Shown in pieces: positions 25,145 through 33,882 of a DNA stretch of 64,000 bases. The notes beneath the pieces are model-generated. The model was not told the DNA's origin. It did not search any database and saw only the letters and a list, made by a program, of their open reading frames with translations. The position numbers were made by a program, and so were the translations under genes. Location of the stretch: NCBI RefSeq assembly GCF_000223375.1, contig NC_017384.1, positions 748,097 to 812,096 on the forward strand. Direction: 5' to 3'. Numbering within the stretch: position 1 is the first letter of the stretch; each line of letters begins with the position of its first letter. The stretch comes from Ketogulonicigenium vulgare WSH-001. Its GTDB lineage: Bacteria > Pseudomonadota > Alphaproteobacteria > Rhodobacterales > Rhodobacteraceae.

Positions 25145-26615
25145 TCTGCGCGTGAACCTCGGGCTGGACGCGCGCCAGTTCCAGCAGGGCGCGCGCGGGT
25201 CGACCACGCAAGTCAATACGCTGCGCAGCGCGCTGGGGCCGCTGACCACCGGCCTTCGGGGCGTCGGTGCTGCCATGCGCACCGCTTTCCAATTTGCGGG
25301 CTTCACCTCGCTTGTCGGGCTTGCCGTGACACTCGGGCAAAAGTTCTTCGATCTGGTGAAGGTGACGGGGGGGATCGGTCAGGCGTTTGGTTATGTCCGC
25401 GATATCGGGATCGAGGCATGGGGCCGCGTCGGGACGGCGGTCGATGTGATGGGCAAGGGTATTACCGCCGCGCTCAAGGGCATGCAGTCGGGCTTTGCTA
25501 CCATGGCCTCGCATATTGTCACCGGCGGGGTGGATTTTGCGAACCGCTACATCGGCATCTATCGCGGGGCCTTTGAGGCGGTCAAAGCGATCTGGGGCCA
25601 GCTGCCCGGCGCGATCGGCGATCTGGCCTATGGCGCGGCCAACGCCATGATTGGCGGTGTTGAGGCGATGCTGAACGGCGTCATTGGCCGCGTGAACAGT
25701 TTTATCGCGGGGGTGAACAGCGCGCTGGCGCTGATCCCCGACTGGATGGGCGGCGAGAATGCTCGCATTGGCATCATCGGTGAAGTCGAGATTGAGCGGA
25801 TCCAGAACCCCCATGCGGGCGCGGCGCAAGAGGCTGGCGCGGCAGCGGCGGGAGCTTTCGCGGCAGGGTTCAATTCCAACACCTTCGATGGCAGTGGCGT
25901 GTCGGCGGCGCTGGCGCAAACGGCGGCGGATGCGGCAGAGGCGGCGCGGACTGCGCTGGCCGATGCATCGGCAGGCTTTGCCGATGTGATCGCCCCGATG
26001 CAAAGCCTCGAGGCGATCCGCGATCTTTTTGCCGAGATCTCGGGTGGCGGCGGTGGCAGCGCCAGTGGCGCGGCCAGTGCGATCAGTGAGGTGACCGACG
26101 CCACCAATGATCTGAGCGATGCGGCCAAGTCGGGTGCCTCGCTTATGTCGGATACGTTCCTGGGCCTCGTGACCGGCACAAAGTCTTTGAAGTCCGCCCT
26201 TGGGGATCTCGCTTTGCAGATCGCCAAGACCTTCGCGCAGCAGGGCTTTGCGCAGCTTGCGGCGGGCGGCGGGCTTTGGGGTGGGATCGCCTCGGGCCTT
26301 GGCAGTTTGATCGGGGCCAATGCCAACGGCACCAATAATTGGCGCGGCGGGTTGACGCAGATCAACGAGCGCGGCGGCGAGATTGTCGATCTGCCGTCCG
26401 GCACCCGGATCATCCCGCATGATGTGTCGAACCGCATGGCCGATGGCATGGGGCGCGGCAGTGTGCGGCAGATCAATATCGACGTGACCGGCGCGCGCGG
26501 CAATGCCGAGATTATGGACATGGTGCGGGCGGGTATGGCGCAGGCTGTGGCAACAATGGATGCCATGCTGCCGATGCGCGTCAATGAAATCGCGGCAAAC
26601 CCGCGCATGGGGTAA
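25119..26615 (+). CDS. Tail tape measure protein
   Basis: A 498-residue tape measure, which sets tail length and lines the tube. The N-terminus (IGNLRVNLGLDARQFQQGAR) is typical for the family. Long Ala/Gly-rich helical stretches and hydrophobic segments (FTSLVGLAVTLGQKFFDLV) follow, and the C-terminus resembles lambda-type tails (TRIIPHDVSNRMADGMGRGS). By the usual rule of about 1.5 angstrom per residue a short tail of roughly 75 nm would result. Confidence 0.92.
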   Translation: MASPSIIGNLRVNLGLDARQFQQGARGSTTQVNTLRSALGPLTTGLRGVGAAMRTAFQFAGFTSLVGLAVTLGQKFFDLVKVTGGIGQAFGYVRDIGIEAWGRVGTAVDVMGKGITAALKGMQSGFATMASHIVTGGVDFANRYIGIYRGAFEAVKAIWGQLPGAIGDLAYGAANAMIGGVEAMLNGVIGRVNSFIAGVNSALALIPDWMGGENARIGIIGEVEIERIQNPHAGAAQEAGAAAAGAFAAGFNSNTFDGSGVSAALAQTAADAAEAARTALADASAGFADVIAPMQSLEAIRDLFAEISGGGGGSASGAASAISEVTDATNDLSDAAKSGASLMSDTFLGLVTGTKSLKSALGDLALQIAKTFAQQGFAQLAAGGGLWGGIASGLGSLIGANANGTNNWRGGLTQINERGGEIVDLPSGTRIIPHDVSNRMADGMGRGSVRQINIDVTGARGNAEIMDMVRAGMAQAVATMDAMLPMRVNEIAANPRMG

Positions 26616-26617
26616 CA

Positions 26618-27274
26618 ATGGCACTCGCAAATCCTGCGCCCGTCGCGGCGTTCTTCGGCGGGCTAAAAGTCGCCTCTGCCATATTCACCTTGCCCGCCGC
26701 CATACAGTCAAGTGTGACCGGCGGCGGCGAGGTGCTGACGGCCAGCTTAGGGACAAGGCTGTGGCAAGGCACGGTGACGCTGGCGGCGATGCCGGCGCGC
26801 GAGGGGCAGGCGGCGCTGGCGCTGATCGAGGCAATGCAGGATGCGGGGGCATCGTTCTTGGCGACGCCTCTGCCGCGCCTCTTGCCTAGCGTGGATCCGC
26901 TGGGCTTGCTGATCGCGGGGCATAGCCCTTTCATCGCGAGCGTGGCCGATAACCGACGCATCAGCCTCGCGGGCCTGCCGCCACATTATGAACTCGACCG
27001 TGGCGGCTTCCTGTCGTTCCAATACGGGCCAGCGCCCCAGCGCCATGCCCTGCACCGGATATCGGAGCCGGTCACCGCCAACGCGGCAGGGATCACGCCG
27101 CTGTTCGATGTGCGGCCGCATTTTCGACCGGGGGTCACGGCGGGGGCGCAAGTGCAGATCGCCGCACCAGTTTTCCGCGCCGTGATCGTGCCCGACACGG
27201 TGAACGAGGGCAGTTCCAATCAGGTCGTCACCAGCGGCATCAGCTTTCAAATCATCCAAACCCTTAGCGCTTAG
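26618..27274 (+). CDS. Distal tail protein, hypothetical
   Basis: A 218-residue beta-rich protein between the tape measure and the tail-hub genes. Recognisable patterns: FFGGLKVASAIFTLPAAI, SLAGLPPHYELDRGGFLSFQ, and a C-terminal strand-rich part (SGISFQIIQTLSA). Position equals that of distal tail proteins (Dit-like, GTA gp12-like). Function is assigned by synteny. Confidence 0.7.
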   Translation: MALANPAPVAAFFGGLKVASAIFTLPAAIQSSVTGGGEVLTASLGTRLWQGTVTLAAMPAREGQAALALIEAMQDAGASFLATPLPRLLPSVDPLGLLIAGHSPFIASVADNRRISLAGLPPHYELDRGGFLSFQYGPAPQRHALHRISEPVTANAAGITPLFDVRPHFRPGVTAGAQVQIAAPVFRAVIVPDTVNEGSSNQVVTSGISFQIIQTLSA

Positions 27275-27282
27275 AGGTAATC

Positions 27283-27885
27283 ATGCAGACCCTGCCAGCG
27301 GCGGTTGCGGCTGCCCGCCAAAAGCGCGCGGGCCAGATCACGCATTATCTGATCTGGATCAATGCCCGCACCTTTGACGATCCGCCGCAATATGAGCCGG
27401 TAGGCTTTTGGACGGGTGACCATGACCGCCAGTTTGAAGTGGCGGGCGTCAGCCGCACTTACCTTGGCGCAGGCGAGGTCATCTCGGTTGACCAGCTGGC
27501 GCAGACGATCGGGCTGACGGTGCGGCCTTGGAAGGCAGGACTTTCCGGCCTCACGGATAATGGCCGCGCGGCGATCCGTGGCTATGATCTGCGGTTAGCC
27601 GCGGCGGATGTTCACACGGTCGATTTTGACCCTGCCACAATGCAACCGCTCTCCGCGCCCGTGCCCGAGATCTTTGGGCGGGTCGGCAGTGTCACGATCC
27701 AGACGCCTGCGCAGGGCGGCACCGGCGGGGCGGAAGTCTCGATCCTCTCGACCGCATGGCAGCTGACACGGCGGGTGTTCCTGACGCGATCGGCTGCGGG
27801 CATGGCCGAGCGCGGCAACGGCCAAGACCAGTTTTACAAATACAGCAGCAGCACGGGGGCGGACACATGGGGGGCGAAGGGGTAG
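27283..27885 (+). CDS. Tail hub-associated protein, hypothetical
   Basis: A 200-residue protein with AGGTAATC before the ATG. It begins MQTLPAAVAAARQKRAGQIT and contains HYLIWINARTFDDPPQYEPV and DQLAQTIGLTVRPWKAGLSG, reminiscent of the DUF2163/GTA gp13 group that links tail tip and hub. It overlaps the following cysteine-peptidase-like gene by 19 bases. Assignment rests mainly on order. Confidence 0.65.
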   Translation: MQTLPAAVAAARQKRAGQITHYLIWINARTFDDPPQYEPVGFWTGDHDRQFEVAGVSRTYLGAGEVISVDQLAQTIGLTVRPWKAGLSGLTDNGRAAIRGYDLRLAAADVHTVDFDPATMQPLSAPVPEIFGRVGSVTIQTPAQGGTGGAEVSILSTAWQLTRRVFLTRSAAGMAERGNGQDQFYKYSSSTGADTWGAKG

Positions 27886-28274
27886 TCGCGGCGCTAAGCG
27901 CCTATGTCGGCGATGCGGCGCAAAAGCCCTTCGCCTATGGCCTGCATGACTGCGCGCTATTCGCGGCGGGCTGGGTGCTGGAACGCACCGGCCAAGATCT
28001 CGGCGCCAGTTTCCGGGGGCGTTACAGCACGGAACGCGGCGGGTTGCGCGTGGTGCGCGCGGCAGGCTTTGCCGATCATGTTGCAGTATTCCGCGCGGCG
28101 CTGACAGCGCGCAGCGGCTGGATGGCGGCCATGCCCGGCGATGTGGTGGCAGTGCCCGGTGAGGGGCGCTTTGCGGCCCTCGGGATCGCGGGTCACGGCG
28201 TGGCCTATGTGTTTGGCGAATGGGGTATCGGGCTGGTGCCGATCGATACCGCCTTGGAGGTGTTCGCACTATGA
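27867..28274 (+). CDS. Tail-associated NlpC/P60-type cysteine peptidase-like protein (DUF6950-like)
   Basis: A 135-residue protein. The N-terminal HDCALFAAGWVLERTG carries the catalytic-type cysteine of NlpC/P60 folds, and a histidine follows in GIAGHGVAYVFGEWG. Such proteins stand before the J-like gene in lambda (gpK) and GTAs (gp14) and open peptidoglycan during DNA injection. ATG 27867 is preferred; it overlaps the preceding gene. Ends four bases inside the next gene (ATGA). Confidence 0.78.
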   Translation: MGGEGVVAALSAYVGDAAQKPFAYGLHDCALFAAGWVLERTGQDLGASFRGRYSTERGGLRVVRAAGFADHVAVFRAALTARSGWMAAMPGDVVAVPGEGRFAALGIAGHGVAYVFGEWGIGLVPIDTALEVFAL

Positions 28275-31200
28275 GTAAGGCCGCAAAAAAGATCATCGGC
28301 GTTGCGGCGGTTATCGGCCTCGCATTCATCCCCGGCATGCAGGGCGCGGCGGCCAGCGCATGGACATGGGCCACCACGACCGTCACCGGCAAGCTGATGT
28401 CCTCGGTCGCGCTGACGGCGCTGGGGCAGGTGCTGGCAGGCAAGCAAAGCGCCGGTGCCTCAAGCGGTATCAAGAACGAGGTAACGCTGACCGGCGGCAC
28501 GGTCTCGCAAGGGTTCATTCTTGGCCGCTACGCCACTGGCGGCAGCCATGTCTGCCCGCCGATGACGCATGGCCGCGCGGGCGGGGCGCAAAACGCCTAT
28601 CTGACCTATGTCATTGCCGCCTCGGACGTGCCGGGGTGCAGCCTCGATGGCATATTGGTCGACGGCAAACTGGCAGAAATCACGACGACCAATCACGCCA
28701 CCTATGGGCAGATGGTCAAATTCGATGACCGCAGCGACCGGGCTTGGGTGCGCTGGCATGACGGCCACCAGACGGCGGCGGACAGCCATCTGCTGGCGGC
28801 TTACGGCAACCGCAAAGAGCGGCCTTGGACGGCGGATATGATCGGCCATGGCACCGCCTATGCGGTGGTGACGTTCCAGTATGATACGGAAGCCTTCAAA
28901 GGCATGCCGCAGGTGCAGCTCGTGGTCGGGGGCATCCCGCTTTACGATCCGCGCTTTGATAGCAGCATCGGCGGCGCTGGCGCGATGCGCTGGCATGATC
29001 GCAGCACCTGGGCGGCATCAGAAAACCCCGCCGTGCAGGCATATAACATCCTGCGCGGCATCACCTTGCCCGATGGCCGCATCTGGGGCGGGCAGGCGGA
29101 TAGCGCGCAGCTGCCGCTGACCTCGTGGGTTGCCGCGATGAACGCGGCTGATGCGCAGGTGGCGACCACGGGCGGTGGCAGTGAGCCTGCTTGGCGCACA
29201 TCCTATGAAGTGGCGCTGTCGGATGAGCCTGCGACGGTGCTGGAACAGCTTGGCGCGGCCAGCCTGATGCAGTTTGCCGAAGTGGGCACCGCATGGCTTA
29301 CGCGGCTTGGCGGGCCTGCTGCGCCGGTCGCGTGGATATCTGACGACGATATCGTGGTGACGGAAGGTCGCAGCTTTGAAGTCATCAAGTCGATGGCCGA
29401 AGTTTACAACGGTGTGGCCGTCGCCTTCCCTGATCCGGCATCGAACTGGCAAAGCGTGCCCGCGCCGATCTACCGCAATCCGGCGCATATCGCGGCGGAT
29501 GATGGGCAAGAGAATATCGCCGATCTGCAACTGGGGGCGGCACCCTATGCCGAACAGGTGCAGCGCCTTGCTGTCGCCTATGCGGAGGATAGCCGCCGCA
29601 GCCGCGTGTTCACGATCACGCTGCCGCCGGAATATGCCTATCTGACGCCGCTCGACACGATCAGTTGGTCAAGCCAAGAGAACGGGTTTGACGGCAAAGT
29701 CTTTGAGGTCGCGGGTAAGACCGTAAGTCCGTTCACGCAGCTGGTGACGTTCAGCCTGCGCGAAGTCGATCCGAACGATTACCAGCCGGATCTCGACAAG
29801 GTGGTGCCGTGGGTGCCGGTCAGCCAGCAGCCCGAGGCGCTCGAGGCGCTGATGCTATCGGGGGTCAATGCCTATGGCCTGATCCTCGAGGATAATGCAG
29901 GCGCGCCGCGTCGGCCCGCGATCCGGGCGGTGTGGCAAGGTGACGGCCTCTTTGGCGTCACCGGCATCGCCTATGAGGTGGCGGCGACGGGCAGCAACGC
30001 CGTGCTGACCGGCATGATGGCGGATCCGGCAGCGGGTGGGTTGACGATTGCGGACGGGATCTTGCCCGCGACCAGCTATCAGATCCGGCTGCGCCCGATT
30101 GCAGAGGGCCTGCCGGTGGTCTGGTCGGGCTGGGTCAGCGTGACAACGCCGGATGTGCGTCTGACCGCAGATGAGCTGTCCGCAGAGATCCGCGCCAGCC
30201 TTGCGACACTGGATGCGTGGATCGCGGCGGATCTGGGCGATCTGCCGGGGATCGTGATCGCCCTCGAGGAAGTGCAGGATGCGCTGATCTCGTCGGTGCA
30301 GGATATCGAGGGGCAGCAGGCTGCGACCTCGGGCGCGGTGGCAGGTCTGTCTACGCGGGTCGCTGACGCGGAAGGGCGGCTCGCCACGCAGGCTGAGGCA
30401 CTGACCAGCCTCAATTCCTCGGTCAGCGATCTCGCGCTGGCGCAGGCGGGCACGGCGACTGCGGTCAGCTCGCTTACGACGCGTGTCAGCGATGCGGAGG
30501 GCAATCTGACGGCATTGTCCGACAGCCTGACCTCGGTCAGTGCGCAGGTCGGCGATATGTCCGCAGAGGGCCGGTTCCGCGTGACTGTGGTTGCAGAGGA
30601 AGCTGGGGCCAGCACGACCATTGGCCTTAATGCGCGTGTGATGGGTGGCGGGGCGCAAGATAGTCAAGCTGCGCTGTATCTGCGCGCCCGCAGTGGTGCG
30701 CCATCGGAAGTGATTATCGACGCGCAGCGCTTTGCGGTGACCGGCGGACAGTCTGACGTCTATCCGTTCATCATCGACAATGGCCGGGTGTATATGCGCG
30801 GCGCGATGATCGAGGCGGATAGCCTGACCCTGCCGCTGTTTGCCAATGGGGTGCTGCAAACAGCGCTCTATCCGGTGCGCGTCGATATCTTTATGTCGTC
30901 CGTCTCGAACTGGCAGCCGCCGATGGAAGGTCTGGCCGCTGCTTATGTGATCGGCGGCGGTGGCGGTGGTGGCGCTGTCTATCAGGGCTATTACAACAAC
31001 CAAGCCGCGCAGGGTTATCGCCCTATGTTCGCGGGCGGTGGTGGCTCGGGCGGTTTTGGGTGGAACTTCATCCCGAACCTGAACTTTAGCCAGCGTTATA
31101 ATATCTTTGTTGGCGCTGGCGGTGGTGGCGGCTGGGTCAGCGGCGGGGCGCAAGAGGGCTGGGGTTGGGATGGTGGCGCAAGCCATTTCTACAACCTGAA

Positions 31201-31735
31201 CGCGGGTGGATGGTCGGAATCGCAGATCATCAATGTCTGGGCCGCAGGGGGGCAAAGCGGATGGGTTGGCAGCCGTGAAGCCACGCCAAACCGCTGGTCG
31301 CCGCCAAGGCAAAGCGGTCATGCGACGGGCGGGCGCTGGAATAGCCCCGGCTATGGCAACACGCATGACATGTCCGTGCATATCGGGGCAGGCGGCTCGT
31401 CCGCCGACTTTGGCCTTGGCGTGGATCGCTGGGGTAATCCCTTTGGCGAGGGTCAGCAGGGCGGCATGCGCGAGGCTTGGCCTGCCATCTTTAACGGCCT
31501 CGAAGTCACCGGCCTGCCGTTCAAGGGTCTCTATGGCAATGACTTCCGGGGCGGTGCTGGCAATGTGCATGGCTGGGAAGGCAATGGCGGCTATGGCGGG
31601 GGCGGCGCTGGCCGCTCAACGCACGATTATCGGGGCGATGACGGCGGCACCAATGGCAGCCGTGACGTCGCAGGCGGCAGTGGCGGACAGGGCTTTGTCA
31701 TGGTCGTCTATTACGGACAAGGAAACCTGAAATGA
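28271..31735 (+). CDS. J-like tail hub and host-specificity fibre with glycine-rich tip
   Basis: A 1154-residue central fibre protein. The N-terminus has hydrophobic segments (KIIGVAAVIGLAFIPGMQGA). The middle resembles lambda J/TipJ tail hubs. Around residues 690-780 a coiled coil with repeated VSSLTTRVSDAEGNLTAL-like units leads to a DUF1983-like part. From about residue 895 the chain is extremely glycine-rich (IGGGGGGGAVYQGYY, FVGAGGGGGW, GAGGSSADFG), with many aromatic residues. Polyglycine-loop tips of this kind bind outer-membrane receptors in other phages, so the C-terminus probably determines host range. Confidence 0.9.
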   Translation: MSKAAKKIIGVAAVIGLAFIPGMQGAAASAWTWATTTVTGKLMSSVALTALGQVLAGKQSAGASSGIKNEVTLTGGTVSQGFILGRYATGGSHVCPPMTHGRAGGAQNAYLTYVIAASDVPGCSLDGILVDGKLAEITTTNHATYGQMVKFDDRSDRAWVRWHDGHQTAADSHLLAAYGNRKERPWTADMIGHGTAYAVVTFQYDTEAFKGMPQVQLVVGGIPLYDPRFDSSIGGAGAMRWHDRSTWAASENPAVQAYNILRGITLPDGRIWGGQADSAQLPLTSWVAAMNAADAQVATTGGGSEPAWRTSYEVALSDEPATVLEQLGAASLMQFAEVGTAWLTRLGGPAAPVAWISDDDIVVTEGRSFEVIKSMAEVYNGVAVAFPDPASNWQSVPAPIYRNPAHIAADDGQENIADLQLGAAPYAEQVQRLAVAYAEDSRRSRVFTITLPPEYAYLTPLDTISWSSQENGFDGKVFEVAGKTVSPFTQLVTFSLREVDPNDYQPDLDKVVPWVPVSQQPEALEALMLSGVNAYGLILEDNAGAPRRPAIRAVWQGDGLFGVTGIAYEVAATGSNAVLTGMMADPAAGGLTIADGILPATSYQIRLRPIAEGLPVVWSGWVSVTTPDVRLTADELSAEIRASLATLDAWIAADLGDLPGIVIALEEVQDALISSVQDIEGQQAATSGAVAGLSTRVADAEGRLATQAEALTSLNSSVSDLALAQAGTATAVSSLTTRVSDAEGNLTALSDSLTSVSAQVGDMSAEGRFRVTVVAEEAGASTTIGLNARVMGGGAQDSQAALYLRARSGAPSEVIIDAQRFAVTGGQSDVYPFIIDNGRVYMRGAMIEADSLTLPLFANGVLQTALYPVRVDIFMSSVSNWQPPMEGLAAAYVIGGGGGGGAVYQGYYNNQAAQGYRPMFAGGGGSGGFGWNFIPNLNFSQRYNIFVGAGGGGGWVSGGAQEGWGWDGGASHFYNLNAGGWSESQIINVWAAGGQSGWVGSREATPNRWSPPRQSGHATGGRWNSPGYGNTHDMSVHIGAGGSSADFGLGVDRWGNPFGEGQQGGMREAWPAIFNGLEVTGLPFKGLYGNDFRGGAGNVHGWEGNGGYGGGGAGRSTHDYRGDDGGTNGSRDVAGGSGGQGFVMVVYYGQGNLK

Positions 31736-31748
31736 TGGGGCTTCTGGA

Positions 31749-32066
31749 ATGACGGTGGTGAATATCGAGATCCGCGATGCGGCGGGCACCGTCCTGAACC
31801 GCATCGCGGTCGAGGAATCGGACGCGCCACAGTTCGTGCCTGAGGGCGGCAGCTTTGCCGTCCTCGGCGCGGCCAGCGCCGCGATGGACGGTTTGCGCGC
31901 CGAGCGGGATCGGCGGTTGGCGGCGTCGGATCGCTACGTGCTGCCGGACTATCCGCAAAGCGATGAGGCCCGCGTCGCATGGCTCGCCTATCGGCAGGCG
32001 CTGCGGGATCTGCCGGAGGCAACAGCGGATCCGGCGCAGTTGGTTTGGCCGGCAGGGCCAGGGTGA
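31749..32066 (+). CDS. Tail fibre assembly chaperone-like protein
   Basis: A 105-residue protein. Its second half (LRAERDRRLAASDRYVLPDY and RQALRDLPEATADP) is the typical signature of phage tail-assembly proteins of the XkdW/DUF4376/gp38-C group, which stand directly after fibre genes. GGGGCTTCTGGAATG holds a modest ribosome-binding site. Likely helps fold or load the J-like fibre tip. Confidence 0.8.
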   Translation: MTVVNIEIRDAAGTVLNRIAVEESDAPQFVPEGGSFAVLGAASAAMDGLRAERDRRLAASDRYVLPDYPQSDEARVAWLAYRQALRDLPEATADPAQLVWPAGPG

Positions 32067-32109
32067 AGGGGGAGATCGCCTGCACTGACGGTGGCACTAG
32101 ATAGGATCT

Positions 32110-33234
32110 TCACTCGTCATTCTGAATAGATTGTGAACGTGTCAAATCACTTTGACCATTGCTCACCGTGGTACCCTCGCCCTGTAGGCGCGACTGTTGA
32201 TCTGTGTAAAGCGACCATAGCGCTACAAACAAAGCTGCGATCAACGGGCCTATAACGAACCCATTCACACCAAACAGTGCAAGACCGCCCAGCGTTGAAA
32301 CGAGCACCATATAGTCCGGCAACTTGGTTCCTTGACCGACTAGGGGAGGCCGCAGAATATTATCGATGGTGCTAATAATTACGACGCCCACTGCCACCAA
32401 AATGAAACCTTGGATTACCTGTCCTGAAAGGAACAGATAGGCGGCTGCTGGCGACCAAACAAGGAATGCGCCGACAGCCGGAAGAAGTGACAGTACTGCC
32501 ATTAACACCCCCCATAGGAATGCAGCCTCGATACCAAGAAGAAGAAAAGTGATGCCGCCGATGGCACCTTGAATGACCGCGATTATGACATTGCCTCTGA
32601 CCGTATACTTAACAACCGTGGTGAACTTTCGAAGGACGTGTTCGGTCTGGTAGTCGGTGAGCGGACTGGCTCGTCGTATGATGATCGCTAGCTGTGATCC
32701 ATCTCTGAACATGAAAAAGAGCACATAGAGCATTACGCCTAAGCCGATGACAAGCTGCGCTGTGCTCTGTCCTATGTTCAGAGCACCGGTGGCCACTGTT
32801 TGCGCAGCATCGCCTAGAAAGCCGGTAAGACGTGTCTGAATTTGGTCGAATTCGCTGAGGTTAAACGCTGACAGGGCTTCGACGAGGTAGGAAGGCATGC
32901 CGGCGTGCACTCGCTCCAAGATCGAAATCGCATCAAAATCCGGAGCGCTTACGCGTGCGTACAGGCTGCCCGCTTCACGAGCTAAAGCCGCAAGGACCAT
33001 AGAGCCGGGAATGACGACGATGCAGATACAAGCAAGAGTGCTAAATGCTGCTGCTAGACTCCTGCGGCCACCTAAGCCTCGCACCAATCTGCGGTGTAGT
33101 GGATTAAAGAGGATGGCGAGGATGATGGCCCACAACACAGCACCATAAAATGGCAGCATCAGCCAAACAAATGCGATGGTCACAATGATGAGCATGACGA
33201 CAAAACTAACGCCTTGAGCGGTGCGCGACGACAT
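32110..33234 (-). CDS. AI-2E family transporter (PerM/YdiK-like), prophage cargo
   Basis: A 374-residue inner-membrane protein with about eight hydrophobic segments (GVSFVVMLIIVTIAFVWLML; FYGAVLWAIILAILFNPLHR; LLLGIEAAFLWGVLMAVLSL; FILVAVGVVIISTIDNILRP). The order and the DNILRP signature fit the AI-2E transporter family, linked to autoinducer-2 or ion export; the substrate here is unknown. It is opposite to the tail genes around it, its codon use is visibly less GC-rich, and it splits the tail-fibre module, so it is a moron gene. A C-terminal polar tail follows the last helix. Confidence 0.9.
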   Translation of the reverse strand: MSSRTAQGVSFVVMLIIVTIAFVWLMLPFYGAVLWAIILAILFNPLHRRLVRGLGGRRSLAAAFSTLACICIVVIPGSMVLAALAREAGSLYARVSAPDFDAISILERVHAGMPSYLVEALSAFNLSEFDQIQTRLTGFLGDAAQTVATGALNIGQSTAQLVIGLGVMLYVLFFMFRDGSQLAIIIRRASPLTDYQTEHVLRKFTTVVKYTVRGNVIIAVIQGAIGGITFLLLGIEAAFLWGVLMAVLSLLPAVGAFLVWSPAAAYLFLSGQVIQGFILVAVGVVIISTIDNILRPPLVGQGTKLPDYMVLVSTLGGLALFGVNGFVIGPLIAALFVALWSLYTDQQSRLQGEGTTVSNGQSDLTRSQSIQNDE

Positions 33235-33427
33235 CCTGAAACTCCCTACTGGTCACGCAAAGCAAGCTCTTTTCCAAATGAAAAGCAAATAGGCAATCGG
33301 TCTCTACTGAAACGAGGCTATGTTCGGATGCGCCTCCTCTGCAGATCCTAATGATTGCGCTGTCTACACCCATGGATGTCCGCTTGCTCAGCATGGCTGG
33401 CCCTCAAAATCACCTTTACAGGAATAT

Positions 33428-33449
33428 CCCGCCCCCGTGGCGGGTTTTT
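33428..33449 (+). terminator. Terminator-like hairpin before fibre gene
   Basis: CCCGCC (33428-33433) pairs with GGCGGG (33439-33444), followed by five T. The same kind of hairpin stands at 36468 and 38933, each time between a cargo gene and the next phage structural or lysis gene. The region 33235-33427 before it holds no gene. Confidence 0.7.
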
Positions 33450-33477
33450 CTTTGCCCAAACGAGAGAAAGGCCAGTC

Positions 33478-33882
33478 ATGGCGATCACGACCGTAACGGT
33501 TACGGGTGAGCTGCGCGATATCGCGGGCGCGCCGCAGAATTTGAGCCTGATCCGCTTTACCCCGCGCGGCTGGGACAAGAGCGGCGCGGCGATCATCACC
33601 GGCGCGCCGGTCGATGTGACGGTGACGGGCGGCACGTTCAGCGCCTCGCTGTTCCAGCAGTCTTTGGGGCAGGGCGTCATCTATGACGTGGCCTATGTCC
33701 TCAAGGGTGACCGCACCACGGTCATTGGCAGCATCTTTATCGACGGCCCCGGCCCTTATGCTTTGGCCGATCTGCTGGGGGTGCCGGTGCCGCATGGGGT
33801 GACGGTGACGCTGGTCGATGAAGCCAATTGGCCGCCGCCGGCCGATCCCAATCCGCTACATTGGTATGCGAGGGTCACATGA
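33478..33882 (+). CDS. Phage tail fibre-associated protein, hypothetical
   Basis: A 134-residue beta-rich protein (MAITTVTVTGELRDIAGAPQ, NLSLIRFTPRGWDK, VDVTVTGGTFSASLFQQSL). GAGAAAGG stands upstream. It overlaps the large fibre-like gene by four bases (ATGA), so both are made together. A baseplate or fibre-base role is likely; no enzymatic motif. Confidence 0.7.
   Translation: MAITTVTVTGELRDIAGAPQNLSLIRFTPRGWDKSGAAIITGAPVDVTVTGGTFSASLFQQSLGQGVIYDVAYVLKGDRTTVIGSIFIDGPGPYALADLLGVPVPHGVTVTLVDEANWPPPADPNPLHWYARVT

Noticed and set aside
15780..28274. Gene transfer agent rather than prophage
   Set aside because: Some families are shared with GTAs, but integrase, att sites, repressor, replication genes, Nu1/GpA terminase and full lysis cassette show a temperate phage.
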